The notes under the pieces: model-generated
What the model was told of the DNA's origin: nothing
The model's input: the letters and a program-made list of their open reading frames with translations, nothing else
Databases searched by the model: none
NCBI GenBank assembly: GCA_022820945.1
Contig: JAJEEP010000136.1
Coordinates: forward strand, 1-40,292
DNA from: Alphaproteobacteria bacterium
GTDB lineage: Bacteria > Pseudomonadota > Alphaproteobacteria > UBA828
DNA length: 40,292 bases
Direction: 5' to 3'
Shown: positions 24,803 to 32,354 of the stretch, piece after piece
How positions within the stretch are numbered: position 1 is the first letter of the stretch
How the letters are laid out: every line of letters starts with the position of its first letter
Translations under genes and position numbers: made by a program

Positions 24803-25093
24803 ATGACCAGCGAACCGTCATCGCCCCGGATAGATGAAACCACATTGACGAAGGGACAACGCCGAAAGCTCAATTCCCTGAGAAAATCGGTCGGCGACGC
24901 GATTGGAGAGCAGGCGTTTGTGGAGTGGCTTGCCGCGCAGTCCTCGAGCGAGGACAGCAATGACGAGAACGCAGTATTGATCGTGGACACGCTTTGGCCA
25001 CTCGTTCAGCTGGGCAGACTGTCTATCCCGCGCGGTGGCTATCACATCCGGCGCGGACGCGGACGAATCATCGTCGAGAGAGCCAAGGCTTAG
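24803..25093 (+). CDS. Small conserved hypothetical protein, copy B of a paralogous pair
   Basis: The product is 96 aa from ATG 24803, with AGGAGA eight bases upstream. It is a clear paralogue of the gene at 5783-6073: LTKGQRRKLNSLRKSVGD, AFVEWLAAQ, ENAVLIVDTLWPLVQLG and LSIPRGGYHIRRGRGR are shared nearly residue for residue, while the N-terminus and the acidic central part (SSSEDSNDE) differ. It is encoded next to the intact IS110, with no partner gene, and is followed by degraded sequence. The basic tail suggests contact with nucleic acid. Function unknown. Confidence 0.75.
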   Translation: MTSEPSSPRIDETTLTKGQRRKLNSLRKSVGDAIGEQAFVEWLAAQSSSEDSNDENAVLIVDTLWPLVQLGRLSIPRGGYHIRRGRGRIIVERAKA

Positions 25094-25565
25094 TGCAACG
25101 CAAGCCAATTCAATCCCCGCAACTGTTGTCCGGTCTCCTGGATTTCGACCAATACGCACTCCATTACCCACTTTAGAGCGGAAATCGCGGTCGCATACGC
25201 CCAACACACTGATGCCGGCGTTACGGCCGCCTCCGTTCCTTCGTACACCAGAAATCTTCACGCTCTCGCATGAATGTCACGCTATCCCGTTTCGGGCCGT
25301 TGATCGGCTTGGTGAGGCGGGGGATTACTCCGAGTTAGATACCCATACTCGCTTTCGCCGTGTCAGTCCGGGACGGAGTTGACTCCGTCTCGGAGACCAT
25401 TCTCGCTGATCTTTGGAGTACCAGAATGACGATCGTCAGACGAATTATGCCGTAGATCGACACGCTGATCTGTATTCAATATGCTTTCCAGATTGCCCCA
25501 AGACATCCATAGGGGCATGTTGACTTTAGCAGGCTCTAGAGATTGTTCTGCGACCAGTGACTCCT
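25094..25565. other. Degraded stretch left of the hicB remnant
   Basis: No gene is supported. On the minus strand, around 25450-25530, there is a faint resemblance to the C-terminal helix-turn-helix of HicB in a shifted frame (for example MDVLGQSGKHIEY), which would fit a frameshifted end of the neighbouring remnant. The rest shows nothing I recognise. Confidence 0.3.
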
Positions 25566-25856
25566 TTATTCAGGGGGAGCAACCTGATTCTGCATCCCGC
25601 TGTAAAGTGCAAGCGTGGCGGCCAATCGGGGTGGAACCGCAACCGAGTCCTGCCCTCGCAACGCAGCACTTGGCAAGGGAATGTGCTTTTGATCGTCGAT
25701 GCTTGCGCTGAGTACGACGACCAATGCGTCCTCTGCCATCTCAAGGGCGGATTGGCGATCGTCACCACACGTGAGCGCTTCAGGCCGGTCCGGGAGGAAG
25801 ACTGAGAAACCTCCTTCGTCTTCAGCTTCGAGAACGCACGGATAGACGTAGAGCAT
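25566..25856 (-). pseudogene. hicB: HicB-type antitoxin, C-terminally truncated
   Basis: From the ATG at 25856 (GAGGGA eight bases upstream) the frame encodes the HicB partial RNase H fold: LYVYPCVLEAEDEGGFSVFL, PDRPEALTCGDDRQSALEMA, EDALVVVLSA, and the PLPSAALRGQDSVAVPP linker. The usual C-terminal DNA-binding domain (beginning with an ELARRLG-like motif) is missing: translation stops after YSGMQNQVAPPE at residue 96. A frameshift is likely, since weak HicB-like sequence continues beyond it. Without the DNA-binding end it could still bind a toxin but not repress the operon. The neighbouring hicA is also decayed. Confidence 0.65.
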
Positions 25857-25945
25857 GAGAAGTCCCTCTTGGCAATTTGCGGGAGCTTGAGCATGGCTCG
25901 GATGGCTCCCGGTCTGAGCTCTCCGATTAGCTTTCGCCAAACACA
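25857..25945 (-). pseudogene. hicA: hicA toxin remnant
   Basis: Immediately upstream of the hicB remnant, one minus-strand frame reads KLIGELRPGAIRAMLKLPQI. This resembles the C-terminal motif of HicA mRNA-interferase toxins (ELKPGTLRAILRQAGL). The conserved catalytic histidine region that should precede it is not found, so only the tail remains. Gene order toxin then antitoxin matches the usual hicAB layout. Confidence 0.45.
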
Positions 25946-26348
25946 CCTTGCTGACACCTCGCAGTCCGGCAAGACAATTGGACTATCGGTCAGCGGAGCT
26001 GGAACAGCAGTTCGAGCACGACCACCTCCCAGACGTCGCACTTGATGGTGTCCCGGTATTGGGGCTCTGATGATTCGCCGCTCCAGCCCACGACGGCGAG
26101 CACGGTGGATGCGCGGCAACGCATCCCGTGTAGCGGCTGACAACTCTTCGCTACGTGACCGACCACCGTGCCTGTTTCGTCCAGCAATGTTGTTGAGCGT
26201 CCAATGCTGACCTCTCAAATTCTCGCTTACTCAATAGATTATCGCGCCCATGGGCGTCATTCCGCCGTGCGGAACAATAGTAGAGTGCTGAGGTAAATGC
26301 GGATATTGCGAGTGATTTCTCCGTGCGCTTGGCGGAGAAAGCGCATTG

Positions 26349-26483
26349 GAAAAGACGCGAGAGCGCGGCCGGCGCAAAAGGGCACTGTGCAAGGAGCACG
26401 GCGTTACGGTCATTGATGTGCGTTTCGACGATACAATAACGATACCTAGCCTGAGGAACTGCCTTCAGCGATGGCTCCGTTGA
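26349..26483 (+). pseudogene. Possible C-terminal fragment of a nuclease-like gene
   Basis: A 44-codon open stretch ending at a TGA reads RGRRKRALCKEHGVTVIDVR followed by a short helical tail (LRNCLQRW). It resembles the end of PD-(D/E)xK or related nuclease domains where RDxxKRxLCxxxGIxLIxIxY is common. No start codon or earlier domain is joined to it, so it looks like a leftover. The assignment is weak. Confidence 0.3.
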
Positions 26484-26683
26484 GGTAGACGCTAGGCATG
26501 CAAATCGGCAGGCGGCGAACGCTACCACAAGACTTGCGGAGCGCCGATAAGGTTCAGATAGAAGCTGACCTCGATCCACGAATAGGTTTGCGTGAAGCGT
26601 CCGCGGGTTGTTAGCTGAAGTGCAATTGTTGGTTGTGTTTAGTGCTAATGGAGGGTGCAGGATAGCTTGACACCGTCATTATA

Positions 26684-26837
26684 CACAACGGCCGGGAGCG
26701 GTAGCGTGACAGGATTGTGAGGCAGATCTCGAAGGACCTCATTTGGCGGTGGACATGAAGCTGGCGGCTCCGTTTCCTGACCGGCTTCCGCGCATTCCGT
26801 CAAGCACGAGGGGCGTATGTCTACCGTGGGCGGGGAT
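26684..26837 (+). pseudogene. 3' stump of a second DUF1173-like gene with its downstream region
   Basis: Codons 26684-26758 read HNG-RER-stop-RDRIVRQISKDLIWRWT-stop, matching the last 24 residues of the gene ending at 3998 (HNGLERQRDRIARQISKDLLWRWT). A TAG replaces one Gln. Homology resumes at about 26777-26837 with the sequence that follows the intact gene, including one arm of its terminator hairpin, after a deletion of roughly 150 bases. This is therefore a decayed paralogue plus its flank, not chance. Confidence 0.8.
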
Positions 26838-26910
26838 CCATATGGGGTTCGAGGCCGAAACATCGGCGGAGGAGTCCGAAAGCTCGCAGATGTGGCCCAA
26901 TCCGCCCAGC

Positions 26911-26938
26911 TTGTTGTGAATGCCCCAATGGGTTATAT
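26911..26938 (+). promoter_or_regulatory. Candidate promoter of the HigBA-type operon
   Basis: TTGTTG (26911-26916) and TTATAT (26933-26938) are separated by 16 bases. The toxin ATG lies eight bases after the -10 element, so transcription would begin at or next to the start codon, giving a leaderless or almost leaderless message. This would explain the absence of a ribosome site there. Confidence 0.45.
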
Positions 26939-26946
26939 GTCGCCTA

Positions 26947-27285
26947 ATGCAGACGGTCGCCGAGACCCCGACCTTCACACGCCAGGCGGACAAGCTGTTC
27001 ACCGAGGTAGAGCGGAGCGCCCTGATCGACCATCTGGCCGAAAATCCTCTGGCGGGCGAGGAGATTCCCGGAATCGGCGGCGTCCGAAAGCTGCGGTTCG
27101 CGGCGTTGGGCCGGGGCAAGCGAGGCGGCGCGCGGGTGGTCTACTTCTACGGAGGGGAGGACATACCCATATACGCGCTCCTCGCCTATGCGAAGTCTGT
27201 CAGAACGGACCTGAACCCGGCAGAGCGGCGAGCGGTGGCCGGAATCGTCGCGGCGATCAGGAGAGCCCGAAAGGAGAAGCCATGA
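26947..27285 (+). CDS. higB: RelE/HigB-type toxin of a toxin-antitoxin pair
   Basis: The product is 112 aa from ATG 26947 (MQTVAETPTFTRQADKLFTE). The body is a RelE-superfamily ribonuclease of the HigB kind: LAENPLAGEEIPGIGGVRKL, RGKRGGARVVYFY, IPIYALLAYAK, then a helical end. Such toxins cut mRNA on the ribosome. Its stop overlaps the antitoxin ATG (ATGA), and the order toxin-first is typical of higBA. No ribosome site is present, in line with a leaderless message. It appears intact. Confidence 0.85.
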   Translation: MQTVAETPTFTRQADKLFTEVERSALIDHLAENPLAGEEIPGIGGVRKLRFAALGRGKRGGARVVYFYGGEDIPIYALLAYAKSVRTDLNPAERRAVAGIVAAIRRARKEKP

Positions 27286-27563
27286 GCACGTTCGGAGAAG
27301 ACCTGATCCAGTCCCTCAACGAGGCGCTGGCCCATGCCAGGGGCGAAAGTCCCGCCATCACTCATGCGCCCGTGACACCGCGCGAAGTTCGCAAGCAGGC
27401 GAAACTCACCCAAGCGCAGATGGCCCCCCTGATGGGCATGAGCCTGTCCGGCTACCGCAAGTGGGAACAAGGAGTCCGGCAGGTCAGCGGTCCTGCCGCG
27501 ACACTGCTACGGGTGATCCAGAAGGAGCCCGAAGCGGTCAGGCGTGCACTCCTGCCGTCGTGA
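27282..27563 (+). CDS. higA: HigA-type helix-turn-helix antitoxin
   Basis: The product is 93 aa from ATG 27282 with an AAGGAG site five bases upstream, stronger than anything before the toxin gene; this would favour excess antitoxin. A Cro/CI-type helix-turn-helix is visible (REVRKQAKLTQAQMAPLMG, MSLSGYRKWEQG, RQVSGPAATLLRVI). It resembles the NadS/HigA-2 group. It should neutralise the preceding toxin and repress the shared promoter. The four-base overlap couples translation of the two genes. Confidence 0.85.
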   Translation: MSTFGEDLIQSLNEALAHARGESPAITHAPVTPREVRKQAKLTQAQMAPLMGMSLSGYRKWEQGVRQVSGPAATLLRVIQKEPEAVRRALLPS

Positions 27564-27600
27564 CACGGCTTTATCCCAACAGAAGTATGTTGAAATTGAC

Positions 27601-28107
27601 ATGAACGATAAGACTGTCGAGATTTGGCTGCGAATGTACGAGGAGCAAATTCGCCATATTCGACACCACGAAATACTACGAACTCATTCAACCAATGTAG
27701 TTGTCGTCTTATCCGCCGGCGTACTTGGCTTGTTGTCTTCAGGCGTCGCCACGCCGGCAATCCAGTATTTTCTTGCTGTGTTCTTGGCGCTGATAAACGC
27801 TTATGGGTTTATCGTGAGCAAGAAACACTACGAGAGAAGCCGCCTACACCACGAGGTTTCCAGCCGATATAGAGCCGTAATTTCTGACCACAGCGCTCTA
27901 GAAAATACAAATTTGAATAATCAGCGGGATATTGCGCACCGTGAACATTATGGACAAACAACCACTATCGCCAAATTGCCTGCACATCGCCTGTGGTCAT
28001 GGTTGCATGTGATCAATGTCCTCATTGGCCATTCCTATGATCTTTCTAAAGTCGTGCACCAGTTGAGAAAGCGCGACGAACAGCCAGCACTGAAGAGTCG
28101 CTCATGA
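27601..28107 (+). CDS. Two-TM membrane protein of unknown function, SLATT-like layout
   Basis: The product is 168 aa from ATG 27601, with only a weak ribosome site. A charged N-terminal helix (YEEQIRHIRHHEILR) is followed by two membrane segments at about 31-49 and 53-73 and a short-turn motif SKKHYERSRLHHEVSSRYR. The soluble C-terminal half is histidine-rich. This arrangement (N-terminal helix, 2TM hairpin, then a conserved basic helix) resembles the small 2TM effectors associated with nucleotide-signalling conflict systems, but no such synthase is nearby, so the link is only by shape. Lower GC than its neighbours suggests separate acquisition. It follows higA by 37 bases and may be on its transcript. 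Confidence 0.55.
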   Translation: MNDKTVEIWLRMYEEQIRHIRHHEILRTHSTNVVVVLSAGVLGLLSSGVATPAIQYFLAVFLALINAYGFIVSKKHYERSRLHHEVSSRYRAVISDHSALENTNLNNQRDIAHREHYGQTTTIAKLPAHRLWSWLHVINVLIGHSYDLSKVVHQLRKRDEQPALKSRS

Positions 28108-28158
28108 TGACATTTCTGGCTCGTATGCATCATCGTGCCGTCGCAGGCGGGCATCGGT

Positions 28159-28503
28159 TCAGGCCCAGCCACCCTCGTTCAGGCCCCAGCGCTTTATCCA
28201 GTCCCAAGCTTGCCGGTCGCCCAACAGAGCCTCGAGCGCTGTCATTTCCGCGCTGTGCCCCAAGGCACGGCAGTTTTCTTCATTGTGGCCTTCGCGCGCG
28301 GCGCGGACCCGTTCCGCCTCCCCAATAGCGCGCGCATGGCCCTTCGCGCGTTCGAGTACCCGCACGGCGCCCGCCATGACGGCGTAGCGGATTTCTCCGG
28401 CCTGCGAGCGGGGGAGCGGCCTCTCCCGGTCGAGAACCCCCTCAATGCGGCTGATCTCCCGCGCTAGGTCACAGGTGCGATTGTCGAGCGTCGGCTTCGG
28501 CAT
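28159..28503 (-). CDS. Small helical hypothetical protein
   Basis: The product is 114 aa from the ATG at 28503, with GGGAGG eight bases upstream. The sequence is mostly charged helix (LAREISRIEGVLDRERPLPR, VRVLERAKGHARAIGEAERV) ending in EALLGDRQAWDWIKRWGLNE. There is no membrane segment or known motif. It is convergent with the two-TM gene 52 bases away. Function is unknown. Confidence 0.6.
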   Translation of the reverse strand: MPKPTLDNRTCDLAREISRIEGVLDRERPLPRSQAGEIRYAVMAGAVRVLERAKGHARAIGEAERVRAAREGHNEENCRALGHSAEMTALEALLGDRQAWDWIKRWGLNEGGWA

Positions 28504-28881
28504 GGCGTGGCCTCCCAGAATGGAGCAAATGCTCCAAATAGAGTAGCCAAGCCTCGGTGGCGCCGCCCGACGTGCCGGCGGAAACGAGGAACGCTCCGAC
28601 CTTCTATCCCGTTGGCAAGTCCGCCGCCGACGCCATGGTCCAGCTCGACTACGCCTTCGCTTCGCGCAGATTTCATGAAGAGGTGCAGGGTGCGCGCCCT
28701 CAATGAGATTTATGAGTGGGGACTGAGCGATCATTGTCGGCTGATAATTGACGTTGACACCGGATGACTTGGCGGGGCGCTGGCTAGGGCGAGTCACTAT
28801 GCAGGGATAAGGTATCGTTTCGCCTCTCATGTTCGGGTATCTGAGGGGGGTGGTTGGACGACTCGACACCAGTGATCGAGC
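28504..28881. other. Intergenic stretch upstream of the restriction-methyltransferase
   Basis: About 380 bases lie between two divergent genes and should carry both promoters. A TTGACA word occurs at about 28750 but without a matching -10 at the right distance. I see no gene, repeat or RNA here. Confidence 0.35.
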
Positions 28882-31800
28882 ATGACACTTCAAGAAGCTG
28901 TTTCCACGTTTGGCGCTGAAGCGAAATCGAAGCTCTCGAACCCCGGCGCGAGCGGTGCGCCTGAGGACCAGTTGCGCTCGCCGCTGGAAGGGCTTATTGG
29001 CAAGCTCGCCGAGCTCACGGGACTTCCTGCCGGTACGATCGTGGCAGTTGGGGAGACTTCGCTCGCGGATCTCAAGACGCGGCCCGACTATGCCGTCACA
29101 CGCCGAAACGCCCTGATTGGCTTTATCGAAGTGAAGGCGCCGGGCAAGGGAGCTGATCCCCGCCGTTTTCAGGACAAGCATGACAAGGAGCAGTGGGCGA
29201 AGCTTCAGACCCTCCCCAACCTGATCTACACCGATGGCACCGCGTTCAGCCTGTGGCGGAACGGTGAGCTTGAGGGGCAGGTCGTTCACTTGGAGGGCGA
29301 TGTCGCGAGAGCCGGCAACAAGCTGGCAGCGCCTGACGGGCTGGTGTTGCTATTCGCCGACTTCTTCCAATGGGAACCGCAGCCACCGCGCTCGGCGGCG
29401 CAACTCGCCGTCGTTACGGCCCGACTCTGCCGGCTGCTGCGCGAAGAGGTCGTAGAGCAATTGGACCAAGGATCGGCGCCGCTCACGAACCTTGCGACAG
29501 GCTGGCGAAAGCTCCTGTTTCCGAGCGCAACTGATGGAGCGTTTGCGGACGGCTACGCGCAGGCGGTCACGTTCGGCCTCCTGATGGCGCGGGCACGTGA
29601 CATCACTCTCGCCGACGGTCTCGACCGGGTCGCCTACGAGCTGCGTCAGACCAACACGCTGATTGGTACGGCGCTTCGGCTCCTCACCGATGACGCCGAC
29701 AGCCAGGCAACGCTGAAGACGTCGCTGGCTACGCTCTCGCGCGTGCTCGACGCTGTTCACTGGCCGGCTGTCAGCAAGGGAAACTCCGAAGCCTGGCTCT
29801 ACTTCTACGAGGACTTCCTGAGCGTCTACGACAACGAACTCCGCAAGAAGACTGGCTCCTATTACACCCCGCCGGAGGTTGTCCAAGCCATGGTCCGGTT
29901 GGTCGACGAGGCGCTGCGGTTCGACGAGAGATTCGGATTGTCGGAGGGGCTTGCGTCCGCAGACGTGACCGTCGCCGACCCAGCCACCGGGACCGGCACA
30001 TTCTTGCTCGGCGTTCTCCGCCGAATCGCAGAGGCGACGGAAGCCGATCAAGGGCCCGGAGCGGTTCCCGGCGTGGTCGAGGCCGCATTGTCTCGCCTAA
30101 TCGGGTTCGAGATTCAGTTTGGCCCCTTCGCGGTGGCGCAGTTGCGCATCCTTGCCGAGCTGCAATCGCTCCTCGACGACCCCGGCGCAACACCCACTAT
30201 GCGCCTATTCGTGACCGACACTCTCGGCAATCCCTACGCCGAGGAGGAGTACATTCCGCAAATCCTTCTGCCGCTTGGCGAGTCCCGCAGACGCGCGAAC
30301 GAGATTAAGCGGCAGGAGAAGATCACCGTCGTTATCGGCAACCCGCCATATAAGGAGAAGGCGAAGGGCCTTGGCGGTTGGATCGAGAGCGGCACAACAG
30401 CCGATGTGCCTACACCGCCTCTCGGCGAATGGATGCCGCCCAACGACTGGAGCGTCGGCGCTCATGCCAAGCATCTGCGCAACCTCTATGTGTATTTCTG
30501 GCGATGGGCGACATGGAAGGTGTTCGGTGACGGCGACCCGTCGCGGATCGAAGGGCGCAAGGCGGACAGGAAGGGCATCGTCTCGTTCATCACTGTTGCA
30601 GGCTTCCTCAACGGGCCCGGCTTCCAGAAGATGCGCGCCGACTTGCGCCGCGACGCAGACGAGATCTGGGTGATCGACTGCTCGCCCGAAGGCCACCAGC
30701 CAGGGGTGCGGACGCGCATTTTCCAAGGCGTGCAGCAGCCTGTGTGTATCGTCATGGCGCTGCGATACACGGACGAGGGGTCATCTGACCCGGCGCGGGT
30801 CCGATATCGAGCGCTGCCGTCGGGCCACCGAGACGACAAGTTCGCCGCGCTGGGTGAAGTCACGCTCGACGACAGCGGATGGACCGAAAGCTCGTCTGGA
30901 CCCCGCGCCTCATTCTTCCCCAGGGCCGCTGGGGCTTGGGTGGAGTTTGCTCCACTTGAGGACCTGTTCGCCTACGATGGCTCCGGTGTGATGCCAGGTC
31001 GGACATGGGTTATCGCTCCGGATCGCTCTTCGCTCGAGCGTCGATGGAAGGCGCTTCAGGCGGAAACCGATCCTCAGGAGAAGGAAAAGCTTTTTCATCC
31101 GCATCTTCTCGGCGGCGAAGTGGGGGACAAGCACGTAAACAAGACGCCCCGGCAGGGAATCTACGGTCACGAGTTTCGTGGGGGTTCTGTCGGTTCCGAT
31201 ACGGGAGCTGTCGTTAGACCTGCCCGGTATGGTCATCGCTCTTTCGATCGGCAGTGGATTATCCCGGACGGGCGAATTATCAATCGACCGAATCCGACGC
31301 TTTGGAAAATTCATTCAAGCCAGCAGGTTTACTTGACAGCGCTGCGCGCACACGCGCCTTCAGCGGGACCTGCAGTGACGTTCTCTGGTGCGATACCCGA
31401 TCTGGATCACTACCACGGACGCGGGGGACGCGCATTTCCCCTATGGGCTGACCGCAGTGCTCAAGAGTCGAACCTCAAGACAGGTTTGCTCCGCGACATG
31501 CGCGATGCTCTGCGTGTCACTATCAGCGCTCCCGACCTGATGGCTTACATTGCGGCTGTCGCGGCGCATCCCGTGTACACGGCACGTTTTCGATCCCACC
31601 TCGTCCAGCCAGGCTTGCGCTTTCCGATGACCGCTGACACTCGGCTTTTCACCGAGGCTGTTAACATCGGGCGCGAGGTGATCTGGCTGCACTGTTTCGG
31701 CGAGCGCTTCGCCGATCCCAATGCTGGCCGGCCCAACGGCGCGCCGCGCATGCCGGCGGGCGAGCGGCCGGTCATTCCGAGGGACGGCGCGATCCCGACC

Positions 31801-32241
31801 GATCCGGATCGCTTCCCCGACTGCATTGACTACGATGCCACCAATTCCCGCCTGCGGATCGGCGATGGCTTCATCGATAACGTGTCGCGAGCGGTGTGGG
31901 AGTACGAGGTCTCGGGCAAGCAGGTGCTCGTCCAGTGGTTCAGCTACCGCCGCCGCGACCGCTCCCGGCCCATTATCGGCGACCGCCGTCCGCCTTCTCC
32001 CCTCGAAAGAATCCAGCCTGCTGGCTGGCTGGCCGAGTACACGACGGATCTCATGAACGTGCTTCACGTCCTTGGTCGCCTGGTAGCGCTTGAGCCTCGC
32101 CAGGCCGATCTGCTCGACCACATTTGCGACGGCACCCTTCTCAGCGGCGACGATCTCCGTGCCAGTGGTGCCTTCGACTCCTCAAGCACCGGCCGTGGTG
32201 GCGGTGCGGACGAGCGGCAGGACAACTTCCTCGACAGTTGA
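28882..32241 (+). CDS. Type ISP/IIG-like restriction-methyltransferase fusion
   Basis: The 1119-aa product combines cutting and methylation in one chain. N-terminal nuclease: TRPDYAV with PD at 68-69 and FIEVKAPG with E83 and K85, the PD-(D/E)xK set. A helical connector leads to an N6-adenine methyltransferase with GSYYTP (325-330), SAM motif DPATGTGTFLL (366-376) and catalytic NPPY (487-490). The C-terminal 550 residues, ending in the region with WEYEVSGKQVLVQWFSYRRR, look like the specificity domain of Type ISP enzymes. I find no helicase motifs between nuclease and methylase, so it is shorter than classical LlaGI-type enzymes and nearer Type IIG/IIL in layout. All catalytic motifs appear intact. 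It would protect against phage or plasmid DNA. It is convergent with the SIR2 gene. Confidence 0.88.
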   Translation: MTLQEAVSTFGAEAKSKLSNPGASGAPEDQLRSPLEGLIGKLAELTGLPAGTIVAVGETSLADLKTRPDYAVTRRNALIGFIEVKAPGKGADPRRFQDKHDKEQWAKLQTLPNLIYTDGTAFSLWRNGELEGQVVHLEGDVARAGNKLAAPDGLVLLFADFFQWEPQPPRSAAQLAVVTARLCRLLREEVVEQLDQGSAPLTNLATGWRKLLFPSATDGAFADGYAQAVTFGLLMARARDITLADGLDRVAYELRQTNTLIGTALRLLTDDADSQATLKTSLATLSRVLDAVHWPAVSKGNSEAWLYFYEDFLSVYDNELRKKTGSYYTPPEVVQAMVRLVDEALRFDERFGLSEGLASADVTVADPATGTGTFLLGVLRRIAEATEADQGPGAVPGVVEAALSRLIGFEIQFGPFAVAQLRILAELQSLLDDPGATPTMRLFVTDTLGNPYAEEEYIPQILLPLGESRRRANEIKRQEKITVVIGNPPYKEKAKGLGGWIESGTTADVPTPPLGEWMPPNDWSVGAHAKHLRNLYVYFWRWATWKVFGDGDPSRIEGRKADRKGIVSFITVAGFLNGPGFQKMRADLRRDADEIWVIDCSPEGHQPGVRTRIFQGVQQPVCIVMALRYTDEGSSDPARVRYRALPSGHRDDKFAALGEVTLDDSGWTESSSGPRASFFPRAAGAWVEFAPLEDLFAYDGSGVMPGRTWVIAPDRSSLERRWKALQAETDPQEKEKLFHPHLLGGEVGDKHVNKTPRQGIYGHEFRGGSVGSDTGAVVRPARYGHRSFDRQWIIPDGRIINRPNPTLWKIHSSQQVYLTALRAHAPSAGPAVTFSGAIPDLDHYHGRGGRAFPLWADRSAQESNLKTGLLRDMRDALRVTISAPDLMAYIAAVAAHPVYTARFRSHLVQPGLRFPMTADTRLFTEAVNIGREVIWLHCFGERFADPNAGRPNGAPRMPAGERPVIPRDGAIPTDPDRFPDCIDYDATNSRLRIGDGFIDNVSRAVWEYEVSGKQVLVQWFSYRRRDRSRPIIGDRRPPSPLERIQPAGWLAEYTTDLMNVLHVLGRLVALEPRQADLLDHICDGTLLSGDDLRASGAFDSSSTGRGGGADERQDNFLDS

Positions 32242-32354
32242 CCGAAGCACAGTTTCGGTGCCGATGGGCGCGACAATCCATTGGTCTTGTGGGATTGCAA
32301 GGGGTCAAAGGAGCGCGCTCAATAACTTTAGTGGGTCGAAATTCGAAAAATCGA

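Noticed and set aside
25990..26187. Minus-strand 65-codon open frame
   Set aside because: The peptide has a plausible look (GTVVGHVAKS) but no start context or family; in a degraded region it is more likely chance or debris.
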